NCBI GenBank assembly: GCA_025458465.1
Contig: JALOSK010000040.1
Span: forward strand, 1-13,741
Length of the DNA stretch: 13,741 bases
Reading direction: 5' to 3'
Origin: Sandarakinorhabdus sp.
GTDB taxonomy: Bacteria; Pseudomonadota; Alphaproteobacteria; Sphingomonadales; Sphingomonadaceae
Below, in pieces: positions 7,783 to 13,223 of this stretch. Position 1 is the stretch's first letter; each line of letters starts with the position of its first letter. The position numbers and the translations under genes are program-made. Below the pieces are notes generated by a model. That model had not been told where the DNA came from and did not search any database. It was given only the letters and a program-made list of their open reading frames with translations.

Positions 7783-8861
7783 AGGCGCGCCTGCCCGCCC
7801 GCCAGTTCCACCACCTGGCCATCGCGCAGCCGATCGATGCCGGTGGTCACCACCTTCTCGCCAGCCTTCAGGCCGGCCACCACGGTCACGCCGGCCGCGT
7901 CGATCCCGCCCAACGTCACCAGCCGCTGCCGCACCCGGCGCGTCACCGGTTCCAGCACATACACAAAGCCTTCATCCGCACGCGCCGCAAACAGCGCCGT
8001 GGCCGGCACCAGCAGCGGCGCGTCGGCGGTGGCCGGGCCCAGCGTGAGGCGGGCGCTGCCAATCTGGCCCGATGCCAGCCTGGGATCGGGCGGCAGCGCC
8101 ACTTCAATGCGGAAGGTGCCGGTGCCGTCGGCGCCGCGCGCGCCCACTTCACTCACCTGGCCTGCCAGCGGCGCCGGCCCAATTGCCGGGATGGTCACAC
8201 GTGCCGGCTGGCCCGGGCGCACCCGCGCCGCATCACGGTCGGCCAGCGGCAGACGCAGCACGAAGCCCTGGTTCAGTTCGCCGATGGCGAGAACGGTCTG
8301 GCCGGGCTGGGCAATCTGCCCCGGCTCCCCCGGGCGCGCCAGCACGATGCCGGCCGCCGGCGCGGTCAGCACCGCCAAGGACACATCAAAGCCCGCCGCC
8401 CGCGCCCGGGCCTGCGCAGCCGCCATGCTGGCCCGCGCCTGTTCCACCCGCGGCGACGTCACCCAGCCCTTGCGGAACAGATCTTCGGATCGCCCCAGTT
8501 CAGCCTGCGCCCGCACCACCTCGGCCCTGGCAGAGGCCTGCGCAGCACCCAGCGCCGTGGCATCCAGCCGTGCCAGCACCTGCCCGGCAGACACCCGATC
8601 GCCCTCGCGCACCAGAATGGCGGCGATGCGGCCCGGCGTGTTGAACGAAAGCGGGGTCTCACGCTTCAGGCGCACCGTGCCGGCAACGTTCAGTTCGGCG
8701 GTGCCGCTCACCGGCATGACTTCGGCAACCCGCACCGGCTGGGCCGGCTGCCGGGCGGCCGGAGGCGGCGCATCCTCCGTGCTGCAGCCGGCAACGGCCA
8801 AGGCCAGACCGACCGCGGCCGCGCCAACGCGCCTGCCCTTCATCACCCCTGCCAGCCCCAT
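7779..8861 (-). CDS. RND efflux periplasmic adaptor lipoprotein (membrane fusion protein)
   Basis: About 360 residues. It links the RND permease to an outer-membrane channel. From ATG 8861 the sequence has KGRR, a hydrophobic run and the lipobox LAVAGC with Cys26, so it should be a lipid-anchored periplasmic protein. Next come a biotinyl-lipoyl-like half (TPGRIAAILVREGDRVSAGQ), an Ala/Arg-rich coiled-coil hairpin (about residues 100-150), the second lipoyl half (LTAPAAGIVLARPGEPGQIA), a beta-barrel and a membrane-proximal domain with LVPATALF. I chose 8861 because AGGTGGG lies just upstream and the lipobox is then at the right distance. An in-frame GTG at 8933 would add 24 residues ahead of the signal, which is unlikely; ATG 8843 is an alternative. 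The stop overlaps the permease start by 4 nt. The substrate is unknown. Confidence 0.9.
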   Translation of the reverse strand: MGLAGVMKGRRVGAAAVGLALAVAGCSTEDAPPPAARQPAQPVRVAEVMPVSGTAELNVAGTVRLKRETPLSFNTPGRIAAILVREGDRVSAGQVLARLDATALGAAQASARAEVVRAQAELGRSEDLFRKGWVTSPRVEQARASMAAAQARARAAGFDVSLAVLTAPAAGIVLARPGEPGQIAQPGQTVLAIGELNQGFVLRLPLADRDAARVRPGQPARVTIPAIGPAPLAGQVSEVGARGADGTGTFRIEVALPPDPRLASGQIGSARLTLGPATADAPLLVPATALFAARADEGFVYVLEPVTRRVRQRLVTLGGIDAAGVTVVAGLKAGEKVVTTGIDRLRDGQVVELAGGQARL

Positions 8862-8886
8862 GGTCCCACCTGTGTGCCGGAACAGG

Positions 8887-8915
8887 AAAATTGGCCGGAC
8901 AGGGCGCCCGGCCAA
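8887..8915 (-). terminator. Terminator-like hairpin in front of the efflux genes
   Basis: On the minus strand TTGGCCGG pairs perfectly with CCGGCCAA around a 9-nt loop (8915-8891) and is followed by TTTT (8890-8887). It lies 26 nt before the adaptor ATG and about 110 nt after the stop of the small gene at 9026. It could end the transcript of the two small genes, or act as an attenuator in the leader of the efflux genes if a promoter lies upstream of it. Confidence 0.65.
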
Positions 8916-8968
8916 CTTCTGATTCCCACTCACATCCTGCCCGCGCCGCAGGCCACTGGCAAGATTTT

Positions 8969-8983
8969 TTGAGCGCTGCTCAA
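8969..8983. promoter_or_regulatory. Palindrome TTGAGC-GCT-GCTCAA, operator-like
   Basis: Perfect 6-base arms with a 3-bp centre, next to a run of six T. It lies 108 nt upstream of the adaptor start and 43 nt after the stop of the small gene ending at 9026. Such short palindromes with odd centres are typical of TetR-type operators, and efflux genes are often under TetR control. No tetR gene is in the window, so the binder is unknown. As an RNA stem its loop would be only 3 nt and no T-tract follows on either strand, so a terminator is unlikely. Confidence 0.5.
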
Positions 8984-9025
8984 TGTGTCGCAGCCCGCGC
9001 CCCGGCAGTCAGCAACGGTTCAGGC

Positions 9026-9349
9026 TCAATCGTCAATTACAAGGGCGCAGATGGTCAACGCCACGCCCTCGTCGTCGGCTGTGCCGGGTTCCACGACAAT
9101 TTCGGCCAGGATGCGGCCGGGCATCGTCACCTGCGCCTGCGGCAGAGCCGCCACCAGCGCTTCCAGCGCCGCGCCAGCACCCACCCCGTCCAACCGCACG
9201 TCCAGTTCGTGGCGAGCCCCCGTCAGCGTCAGGCTGGCCCAGTCACGGCTGCGCAATTCCTCGATCACCACCCGCGCGCCAAACGGCGTGACGATGGCGG
9301 CGGCAGCGCGCAGGATCGCCGCCTGGGCCTGGTCACAGCGCGGACGCAT
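9026..9349 (-). CDS. Uncharacterised 107-aa protein, second gene of the small divergent pair
   Basis: I do not recognise a named family. The start at ATG 9349 is supported by GGAGG 6 nt upstream. Its first 17 nt overlap the end of the upstream small gene, so translation is probably coupled. The protein has no signal peptide and no membrane segment. It opens with an Ala-rich helix (QAQAAILRAAAAIV). Then comes a stretch that looks like alternating strands and helices: ARVVIEEL, ASLTLTG, ELDVRLDG, a helix ALEALVAALP, AEIVVEP, VALTICALVIDD. This suggests a small alpha/beta domain, perhaps ferredoxin-like, with an acidic end. No catalytic motif or zinc ligand set is visible. The context, paired with a helix-turn-helix-like gene and divergent from an S24 repressor, suggests control by that repressor. 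Real-gene status rests on the SD, the overlap and the protein-like composition. Confidence 0.72.
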   Translation of the reverse strand: MRPRCDQAQAAILRAAAAIVTPFGARVVIEELRSRDWASLTLTGARHELDVRLDGVGAGAALEALVAALPQAQVTMPGRILAEIVVEPGTADDEGVALTICALVIDD

Positions 9350-9578
9350 GGCGCACCTCCACGGATTTTGCGCCACCTCGGCCCGCAGCGTCGGGGCGGG
9401 CAAGCCCTTCGACACGGGCAATATGGGCCAGCACACGTTCACGGGTGGCGGCGCGCGGTTCGCGGCCGCGGCGCAGATCGAACACGAAGCGGGGATCCCC
9501 GGCCACCATGCGGCCAAAGCGCGAGGGGGCGAGAGCGTGGGCGCGCAAGTGGCGCTCCACGACAGGCAACAGACTCAT
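9333..9578 (-). CDS. Small helix-turn-helix-like protein (81 aa), divergent from the S24 repressor
   Basis: From ATG 9578, with AAGGGGG about 8 nt upstream; a TTG at 9596 is in frame but less likely. The first 55 residues fit four or five short helices in the order of a lambda-repressor-like fold: LLPVVERHLRAHA, then SRFGRMVAG, then the Arg-rich turn PRFVFDLRRGREP and AATRERVLAHI. The Phe/Gly spacing around SRFGRMVAG resembles the first helices of a Cro/CI domain, and the DPRFVFDLRRGREP block looks like a conserved recognition element. The tail is Ala/Gly/Arg-rich and probably disordered. A DNA-binding role is inference. The gene shares its upstream region, with TAGG-type repeats, with the S24 regulator at 9731, and overlaps the next gene by 17 nt. 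It is likely a co-regulator or a small repressor-controlled protein; the function is not established. Confidence 0.7.
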   Translation of the reverse strand: MSLLPVVERHLRAHALAPSRFGRMVAGDPRFVFDLRRGREPRAATRERVLAHIARVEGLARPDAAGRGGAKSVEVRHASAL

Positions 9579-9651
9579 ACGGTCAACCCCCTTCAAAATG
9601 GGCTGAATTGCCAGCCTATCCCTCGCGATCCGGCTGACTTGCCTGTCTATC

Positions 9652-9690
9652 TAGGTTAAAATCCTACTAGTCTAGGATAAAAACTATTAG
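9652..9690. promoter_or_regulatory. Two tandem operator-like repeats between the divergent genes
   Basis: An AT-rich island in otherwise GC-rich DNA holds two imperfect 20-21 bp direct repeats, starting TCTAGG at 9651 and 9672 (sharing TCTAGG, TAAAA and CTA-TAG). The first contains a symmetric site, TAGG-N7-CCTA (9652-9666). The second has TAGG-N7-CTA (9673-9686). Between them, ATCCTA (9661-9666) and TAGGAT (9673-9678) also face each other across 6 bp. Spacing of the repeats is 21 bp, two helical turns, as expected for cooperative dimer binding. The likely binder is the S24 regulator, acting on both promoters. Confidence 0.65.
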
Positions 9691-9693
9691 TAT
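9688..9693 (+). promoter_or_regulatory. Possible -10 element of the S24 regulator gene
   Basis: TAGTAT lies 37 nt before the ATG at 9731. A poor -35 candidate, TACTAG (9665-9670), is 17 bp upstream and inside the repeats. If correct, bound repressor would cover the promoter, giving autorepression. The match is weak. Confidence 0.3.
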
Positions 9694-9730
9694 ATCGGCC
9701 CTCGCGGGTCAGGAAGGGAGGCCCGCCACC

Positions 9731-10408
9731 ATGGACAGCACCGCCATCCGGCAGCGGCTGGACGCCTTGGTCACGTCGCGCGGTGAGGATTATGCCTCGC
9801 TGTCGCGGCTGCTGGGGCGCAACGCCAGCTATATCCAGCAGTTCATCAAGCGCGGCGTGCCGCGCCGCCTCTCCGAATCGGACCGTCGCATCCTGGCCCA
9901 GCATTTCGGCATCGCCGAACATCTGCTCGGCGGCCCCACCGAAACCAGCCGCGCGCTGTTCAATCGCCCCGGCCTGGCCCGTGCGGCAGAAGATTATGTG
10001 CTGATCCCGCAATATCAGGTGCGCGCCTCTGCCGGACCGGGCGCGCTACCCGAATCGGAAATGCCCAGTGCCAGCATCGCCTTCCAGGCCGGCTTCATCC
10101 GCGATCTGAGTGGCAGCCCGCCCGACAGCCTTGCCGTGCTGACCGTGGAAGGCGATTCGATGTTTCCCACGCTGGCCAACGGCGATCAGATCCTGATCGA
10201 CACGCAGGACCGCAGCGCCGCGCGTGATGGCATCTATGTTCTGCGCGTGGACGACGCCCTGATGGTCAAGCGGCTTTCCCTCAACCCCGCCACCCGCCGC
10301 CTCACCATCCAGTCAGACAATGAGGCCTATCCTTCGTGGCCCGACTGCGATCCGGGCGCCGTCAGCGTGATCGGACGGGTTGTCTGGGTGGGACGCAAGT
10401 TGGGATGA
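9731..10408 (+). CDS. S24-family (LexA/CI-like) transcriptional regulator with helix-turn-helix
   Basis: 225 residues, start ATG 9731 with GGGAGG 9 nt upstream. Residues about 4-62 are a Cro/CI-type DNA-binding domain (SLSRLLGRNASYIQQFIKRG, then LSESDRRILAQHFG). The C-terminal half is a LexA/UmuD-like S24 domain, with Ser143 in VEGDSMFPTL and Lys180 in DDALMVKRLS. The 37-residue Ser-Lys spacing equals that of E. coli LexA (119/156), so the catalytic dyad is intact. Between the domains, ASAGPG holds an Ala101-Gly102 pair that could be the self-cleavage bond, but whether cleavage is RecA-dependent, or happens at all, cannot be seen. It is not LexA itself: its N-terminal domain is CI-like, not LexA-like. 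The regulator is transcribed away from two small genes across a repeat-filled gap, so it probably controls itself and them. It may be co-transcribed with the hydroxylase 65 nt downstream, as no terminator lies between. Confidence 0.9.
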   Translation: MDSTAIRQRLDALVTSRGEDYASLSRLLGRNASYIQQFIKRGVPRRLSESDRRILAQHFGIAEHLLGGPTETSRALFNRPGLARAAEDYVLIPQYQVRASAGPGALPESEMPSASIAFQAGFIRDLSGSPPDSLAVLTVEGDSMFPTLANGDQILIDTQDRSAARDGIYVLRVDDALMVKRLSLNPATRRLTIQSDNEAYPSWPDCDPGAVSVIGRVVWVGRKLG

Positions 10409-10453
10409 ACGTTAATCTCTTGGCGAGAACTCTCTGATAAACCGGCGCGGTTG

Positions 10454-10467
10454 ATCCTGATCAGGAT
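10454..10467. promoter_or_regulatory. Perfect 14-bp palindrome ATCCTGATCAGGAT before the hydroxylase gene
   Basis: It ends 6 nt before the GTG start and includes the AGGA that serves as ribosome-binding site. Its arms (ATCCT/AGGAT) resemble the inner arms of the repeats at 9661-9678 (ATCCTA/TAGGAT), but the spacing is 4 bp shorter. It could be a further binding site of the S24 regulator or, in RNA, mask the ribosome-binding site. Confidence 0.45.
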
Positions 10468-10473
10468 GTTCGT

Positions 10474-11241
10474 GTGCCGTTCGAGACGAGGGAAATCCTC
10501 ATCCTCCTGCTGTTCTTCCTGCCGCTGGAACGGGCCATCCCGCTTCGGCGCGAACAGCCGATCCTGCGCCGCCGCTGGCAGGATGATCTTGTCTACCTGC
10601 TGCTCAATCCCTGGCTGATACGGCTGGGCAGTACTGCCGTGCTTGCCCTGTTGCTGGAACCAATGCAGGCGCTGGTGCCGGCGGCGGTACCAGCCACGAT
10701 CGGTGCGCTGCCACTCTGGCTGCAGGTGGTGATGGCCCTGGTGGTCGCTGAATTCGGCTTCTATGCCATGCACCGCAGCTTTCATGCCGTGCCCTTCCTG
10801 TGGCGTTTTCACGCCGTGCACCACAGCATCGAGGAACTGGACTGGCTGGCAGCACACCGCGTGCATCCGGTGGATCAGGTGCTCACCGCAACGGCCTCGC
10901 TGGTGCCGCTGCTGCTGCTGGGCATTTCCGCCCCGGCGCTGGCGATCTGGGCGTTCAGCTATTTCGTGCAGTCGCATCTGGTGCACGCCAACGTGAACCT
11001 GCGGCTCGGCGTGCTCGAACATGTGTTCGCCAGCCCCCATTACCACCACTGGCACCATGCCCATGGCGCTGCGCCGGCCAACTTCAGTGCCCAGCTGATC
11101 TTCCTGGACCATCTGTTCGGCACCCTGCTGCGCCCCGAAGACATGCCGGCCGATTACGGCATCGATGATCCGGTGCCGGCCGCCTTTCCCCTCGCCCTTG
11201 CCTGGCCCCTCACCCGACAGAGGATGGAGACCGCAGAATGA
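10474..11241 (+). CDS. Fatty-acid hydroxylase / sterol desaturase-family membrane di-iron enzyme
   Basis: 255 residues from GTG 10474, with AGGA 7 nt upstream. Four hydrophobic stretches (residues about 8-18, 38-62, 78-98, 136-166) are membrane segments of an inner-membrane protein. The His boxes of the superfamily are present: HRSFH (100-104), HAVHH (113-117), His168/His171 in QSHLVHANVNL, and the final cluster around HYHHWHH (189-195). These bind two irons and use O2 for hydroxylation or desaturation of a lipid. Substrates in the family range from sterols and fatty acids to carotenoids and alkylglycerols, and cannot be chosen here. The stop overlaps the ATG of the next gene by 4 nt, so the two form a translational pair, probably acting on the same membrane lipid or in the same pathway. 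A palindrome overlaps its leader. Confidence 0.9.
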   Translation: MPFETREILILLLFFLPLERAIPLRREQPILRRRWQDDLVYLLLNPWLIRLGSTAVLALLLEPMQALVPAAVPATIGALPLWLQVVMALVVAEFGFYAMHRSFHAVPFLWRFHAVHHSIEELDWLAAHRVHPVDQVLTATASLVPLLLLGISAPALAIWAFSYFVQSHLVHANVNLRLGVLEHVFASPHYHHWHHAHGAAPANFSAQLIFLDHLFGTLLRPEDMPADYGIDDPVPAAFPLALAWPLTRQRMETAE

Positions 11242-11897
11242 GCCCTGCCCTTGAAGACCGCATTGGCCGCCTCGTCATGCTGGCGACATTTTCCCTGCTG
11301 CTGCTGCTGAAGGTGGAAGGCTTCGCCGGCTTGCTGCGCAGCGACATGGGCGATCTTGCGTGGCTGCTGCGCCTCGCCCACGACGGGCTGTCGCTGGCCT
11401 TCGTGGCATTGGTGGTGGCGATGACGATCCGACGCCTGCCGGCCACCCACGGTCCGGCCGGCCTCGAACCGCGGCTGACGGCCATCGCCGGCACCTTTGC
11501 CCTGATGGGCCTTGTCGGGCTGCCCTCGGGCGAGGCACCGATCATCGCCCGCTCCATCGGCGTCATCCTGATGACAGGCGGCCTCGTTGGCTCGATCTAT
11601 GCGCTCTGGCATCTCGGCCGCGCCTTCTCCATCGCGCCGACAGCGCGTGAATTGGTGACCAGCGGCCCCTACGGCATCGTGCGCCACCCGCTTTATCTCA
11701 CCGAAGCCGTCACGGCGCTGGGCGTCGTGATCTCCTTCTGGTCATGGCCGGCCGCGCTCCTTGGCCTGGTGCAGGTGGGACTGCAGTTCCGGCGCATCGA
11801 AAACGAGGAGCGGGTGCTGCGCGAAGCCTTCCCGGAAAGCTATGGCGACTATGCCGCCCGCGTCCCCCAGATCCTGCCCCGCCTGATGCGGGCGTGA
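11238..11897 (+). CDS. Isoprenylcysteine carboxyl methyltransferase-like membrane protein
   Basis: 219 residues. Five or so membrane segments (about residues 11-31, 42-63, 80-95, 105-125, 155-182) surround the C-terminal catalytic signature of the ICMT/phospholipid methyltransferase superfamily: HLGRAFSI, then TSGPYGIVRHPLYL (141-154), then RIENEERVLREAFP with the two Glu and YGDYAARVPQILP. In this superfamily the RHPxY and E-E motifs bind S-adenosylmethionine. Bacteria lack prenylated CaaX proteins, so the real substrate is probably a lipid or small molecule; some members are only annotated by similarity. The start overlaps the hydroxylase stop by 4 nt. A hairpin with a short T run follows at 11919-11943. 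Oxidation followed by methylation of one lipid is a reasonable but unproved reading of the pair. Confidence 0.85.
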   Translation: MSPALEDRIGRLVMLATFSLLLLLKVEGFAGLLRSDMGDLAWLLRLAHDGLSLAFVALVVAMTIRRLPATHGPAGLEPRLTAIAGTFALMGLVGLPSGEAPIIARSIGVILMTGGLVGSIYALWHLGRAFSIAPTARELVTSGPYGIVRHPLYLTEAVTALGVVISFWSWPAALLGLVQVGLQFRRIENEERVLREAFPESYGDYAARVPQILPRLMRA

Positions 11898-11918
11898 CTG
11901 CGGCGCCAGCCGCGCAGC

Positions 11919-11943
11919 GGCAACTGAATAGGCAGTTGCCTTT
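11919..11943 (+). terminator. Terminator of the hydroxylase/methyltransferase pair
   Basis: GGCAACTG pairs perfectly with CAGTTGCC around AATAGG, followed by TTT and then CAC. It starts 21 nt after the stop at 11897. The T run is short, so it may be partial. Confidence 0.65.
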
Positions 11944-11961
11944 CACGACAAGGGAATCCAG

Positions 11962-11979
11962 CGCGCCGTTGATGGCGCG
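11962..11979. repeat. Small hairpin, near-copy of the stem at 11998-12028
   Basis: CGCGCC and GGCGCG face each other across GTTGAT. The neighbouring terminator has the same CGCGCC/GGCGCG core around GGTTGCT. The two may be a local duplication within the convergent gap. Confidence 0.4.
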
Positions 11980-11990
11980 ACCGGCTCGGG

Positions 11991-12028
11991 CAAACGAAAA
12001 CGGCGCGCCGGTTGCTGGCGCGCCGTTT
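11991..12028 (-). terminator. Rho-independent terminator of nrdB
   Basis: A perfect 12-bp stem, AAACGGCGCGCC with GGCGCGCCGTTT (11998-12028), has a 7-nt loop. On the minus strand it is followed by TCGTTTG, continuing a T-rich end. It begins 31 nt after the nrdB stop at 12059. On the plus strand the stem also ends in TTT, so it may back up the terminator of the opposing genes. Confidence 0.8.
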
Positions 12029-12058
12029 GCATGAACCCTGTGGTGGGTATGCGGCGGC

Positions 12059-13035
12059 TTATTCCGCCGCCACCCCCAGCAGGCCGCCCTGCGCGTCGTC
12101 GCTGTTGGCTGGCTCGGCGATGCTGGCGGCCTTGGCGGCCTTGCGGGCGTCAAAGGCGTCCCACACCTCGTTCCAGTTCCCCTTGGTCGCCGCCTTCGAA
12201 TATTCGGTGGCACGCGCTTCGAAGAAGTTGGCGTGTTCCACCCCGTTCAGCAGCGGGGTGAGCCAGGGCAGCGGGTGCTCCTCGATCAGGTAGATCGGCT
12301 GCAGGCCCAGCTGCTTCAGGCGCCAATCGGCGATGAAGCGGACATATTTCTTGATGTCCGTTGGCGTCATGCCCGACACCGGGCCCTGTTCGAAGGCCAG
12401 ATCGATGAACGCGTCTTCCAGGCGCACGGTGCGCTGGCACACATCGGCTGAGCACGCCGGTTTCGGCACAGAAGGTGTGGAACAGCTTGATGATGCCTTC
12501 GCAGTGCAGCGATTCATCACGCACCGACCAGCTCACGATCTGCCCCATGCCCTTCATCTTGTTGAAGCGCGGGAAGTTCATCAGCATGGCGAAGCTGGCG
12601 AACAGCTGCAGGCCTTCGGTGAAGCCGCCGAACATCGCCAGCGTCTTGGCGATGTCCTCGTTGGAGCTGACGCCGAACGTGTTCATGTAATCATGCTTGT
12701 CGCGCATTTCCTTGTAGTTGAGGAATCGAGCAGGTGGCTGTAGGCGGCGATGTGAATCGTTTCCATGTTGGAGAACGAGGTCAGCATCATCTTGATTTCG
12801 GTGGGCTTGAACACGCTGCCATATTTGTCGTGGTAGCAATCCTGCACCTCGACAGGAAGATTTGCGTCAGCAGGTTGCGCTCGTGATCGGTGAGCTTCTG
12901 CGCCCAATCGCGGCAATCTTCGCCCAGCGGCACTTCTTCCGGCATCCAGTGGATCTGCTGCTGGCGTTTCCAATATTCATAGGCCCAGGGATATTCGAAG
13001 GGCTTGTAGCTCTTGGAGGCTTGGAGAAGCGGCAT
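12059..13035 (-). pseudogene. nrdB: Ribonucleotide reductase class Ia beta subunit (R2), frame broken at three places
   Basis: R2 holds the di-iron tyrosyl radical centre that starts deoxyribonucleotide formation by NrdA. The start is ATG 13035 (MPLLQASKSYKPF) with AGGA 8 nt upstream. The reading moves through four pieces in different frames: to about 12856 (ERNLLTQIF), 12853-12726 (VEVQDCYHDKYG to METIHIAAYSHLLD), 12725-12450 (FLNYKEMRDKHDYM to DESLHCEGIIKLFHTFCAETGVL) and 12448-12059 (ADVCQRTVRLEDAFIDL to the end). Against the usual alphaproteobacterial R2, about 19, 34 and 23 nt are missing at the joins. These sizes agree with the frame changes, and adding them back gives 350 residues, the normal length. 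The first loss takes the RFFTQAD-like segment with an expected iron-ligand Asp. The radical Tyr (AAYSHLL) and METIH ligands remain. Since R2 is normally essential, an assembly error is as likely as true decay. Confidence 0.85.
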
Positions 13036-13083
13036 GGGGTGCGTCCTGGTTCAGATCGGTTGATGCGCAATGTGGCAGCTTGG

Positions 13084-13210
13084 GAGGGGGCCGTGGCGGC
13101 AAGTCGTGGAAGTCGCCGCCGCGGCCCCCTCGCCCACCGGCAGCCCAGCATGGCCGCCGGTTGCCCCAGCTGCGTGGTGCAGCCGGGGATGCCCTGCGTT
13201 CAGGCAGGGC
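13084..13210. other. Structured nrdA-nrdB spacer with three hairpins
   Basis: The 188-nt spacer holds three stems in a row. A 17-bp stem with one mismatch has arms 13084-13100 and 13115-13131 and a 14-nt loop. A 10-bp stem with one mismatch lies at 13164-13188 with a 5-nt loop. A perfect 7-bp stem GCCCTGC/GCAGGGC lies at 13191-13210, 13 nt after the nrdA stop. None has a T-tract on the minus strand, so they are not simple terminators. They could stabilise nrdA mRNA, tune nrdB expression relative to nrdA, or belong to a small RNA. I see no AT-rich NrdR box in the spacer. Confidence 0.55.
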
Positions 13211-13223
13211 AAGCCGGGATGGC

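Noticed and set aside
8969..8983. Palindrome as a terminator
   Set aside because: The loop would be 3 nt and neither strand has a T-tract after the stem; an operator fits better.
9656..10012. 118-codon minus-strand frame opposite the S24 regulator
   Set aside because: It lies over the repressor's DNA-binding domain and runs through the operator repeats; no independent support.
9731..10408. Assignment of the S24 regulator as LexA
   Set aside because: The N-terminal domain is Cro/CI-like, not the LexA winged helix, and the protein starts with a different pattern.
12059..13035. Programmed frameshifting or translational bypass in nrdB
   Set aside because: Coding sequence is missing at each join rather than extra, so no recoding event could restore the protein.
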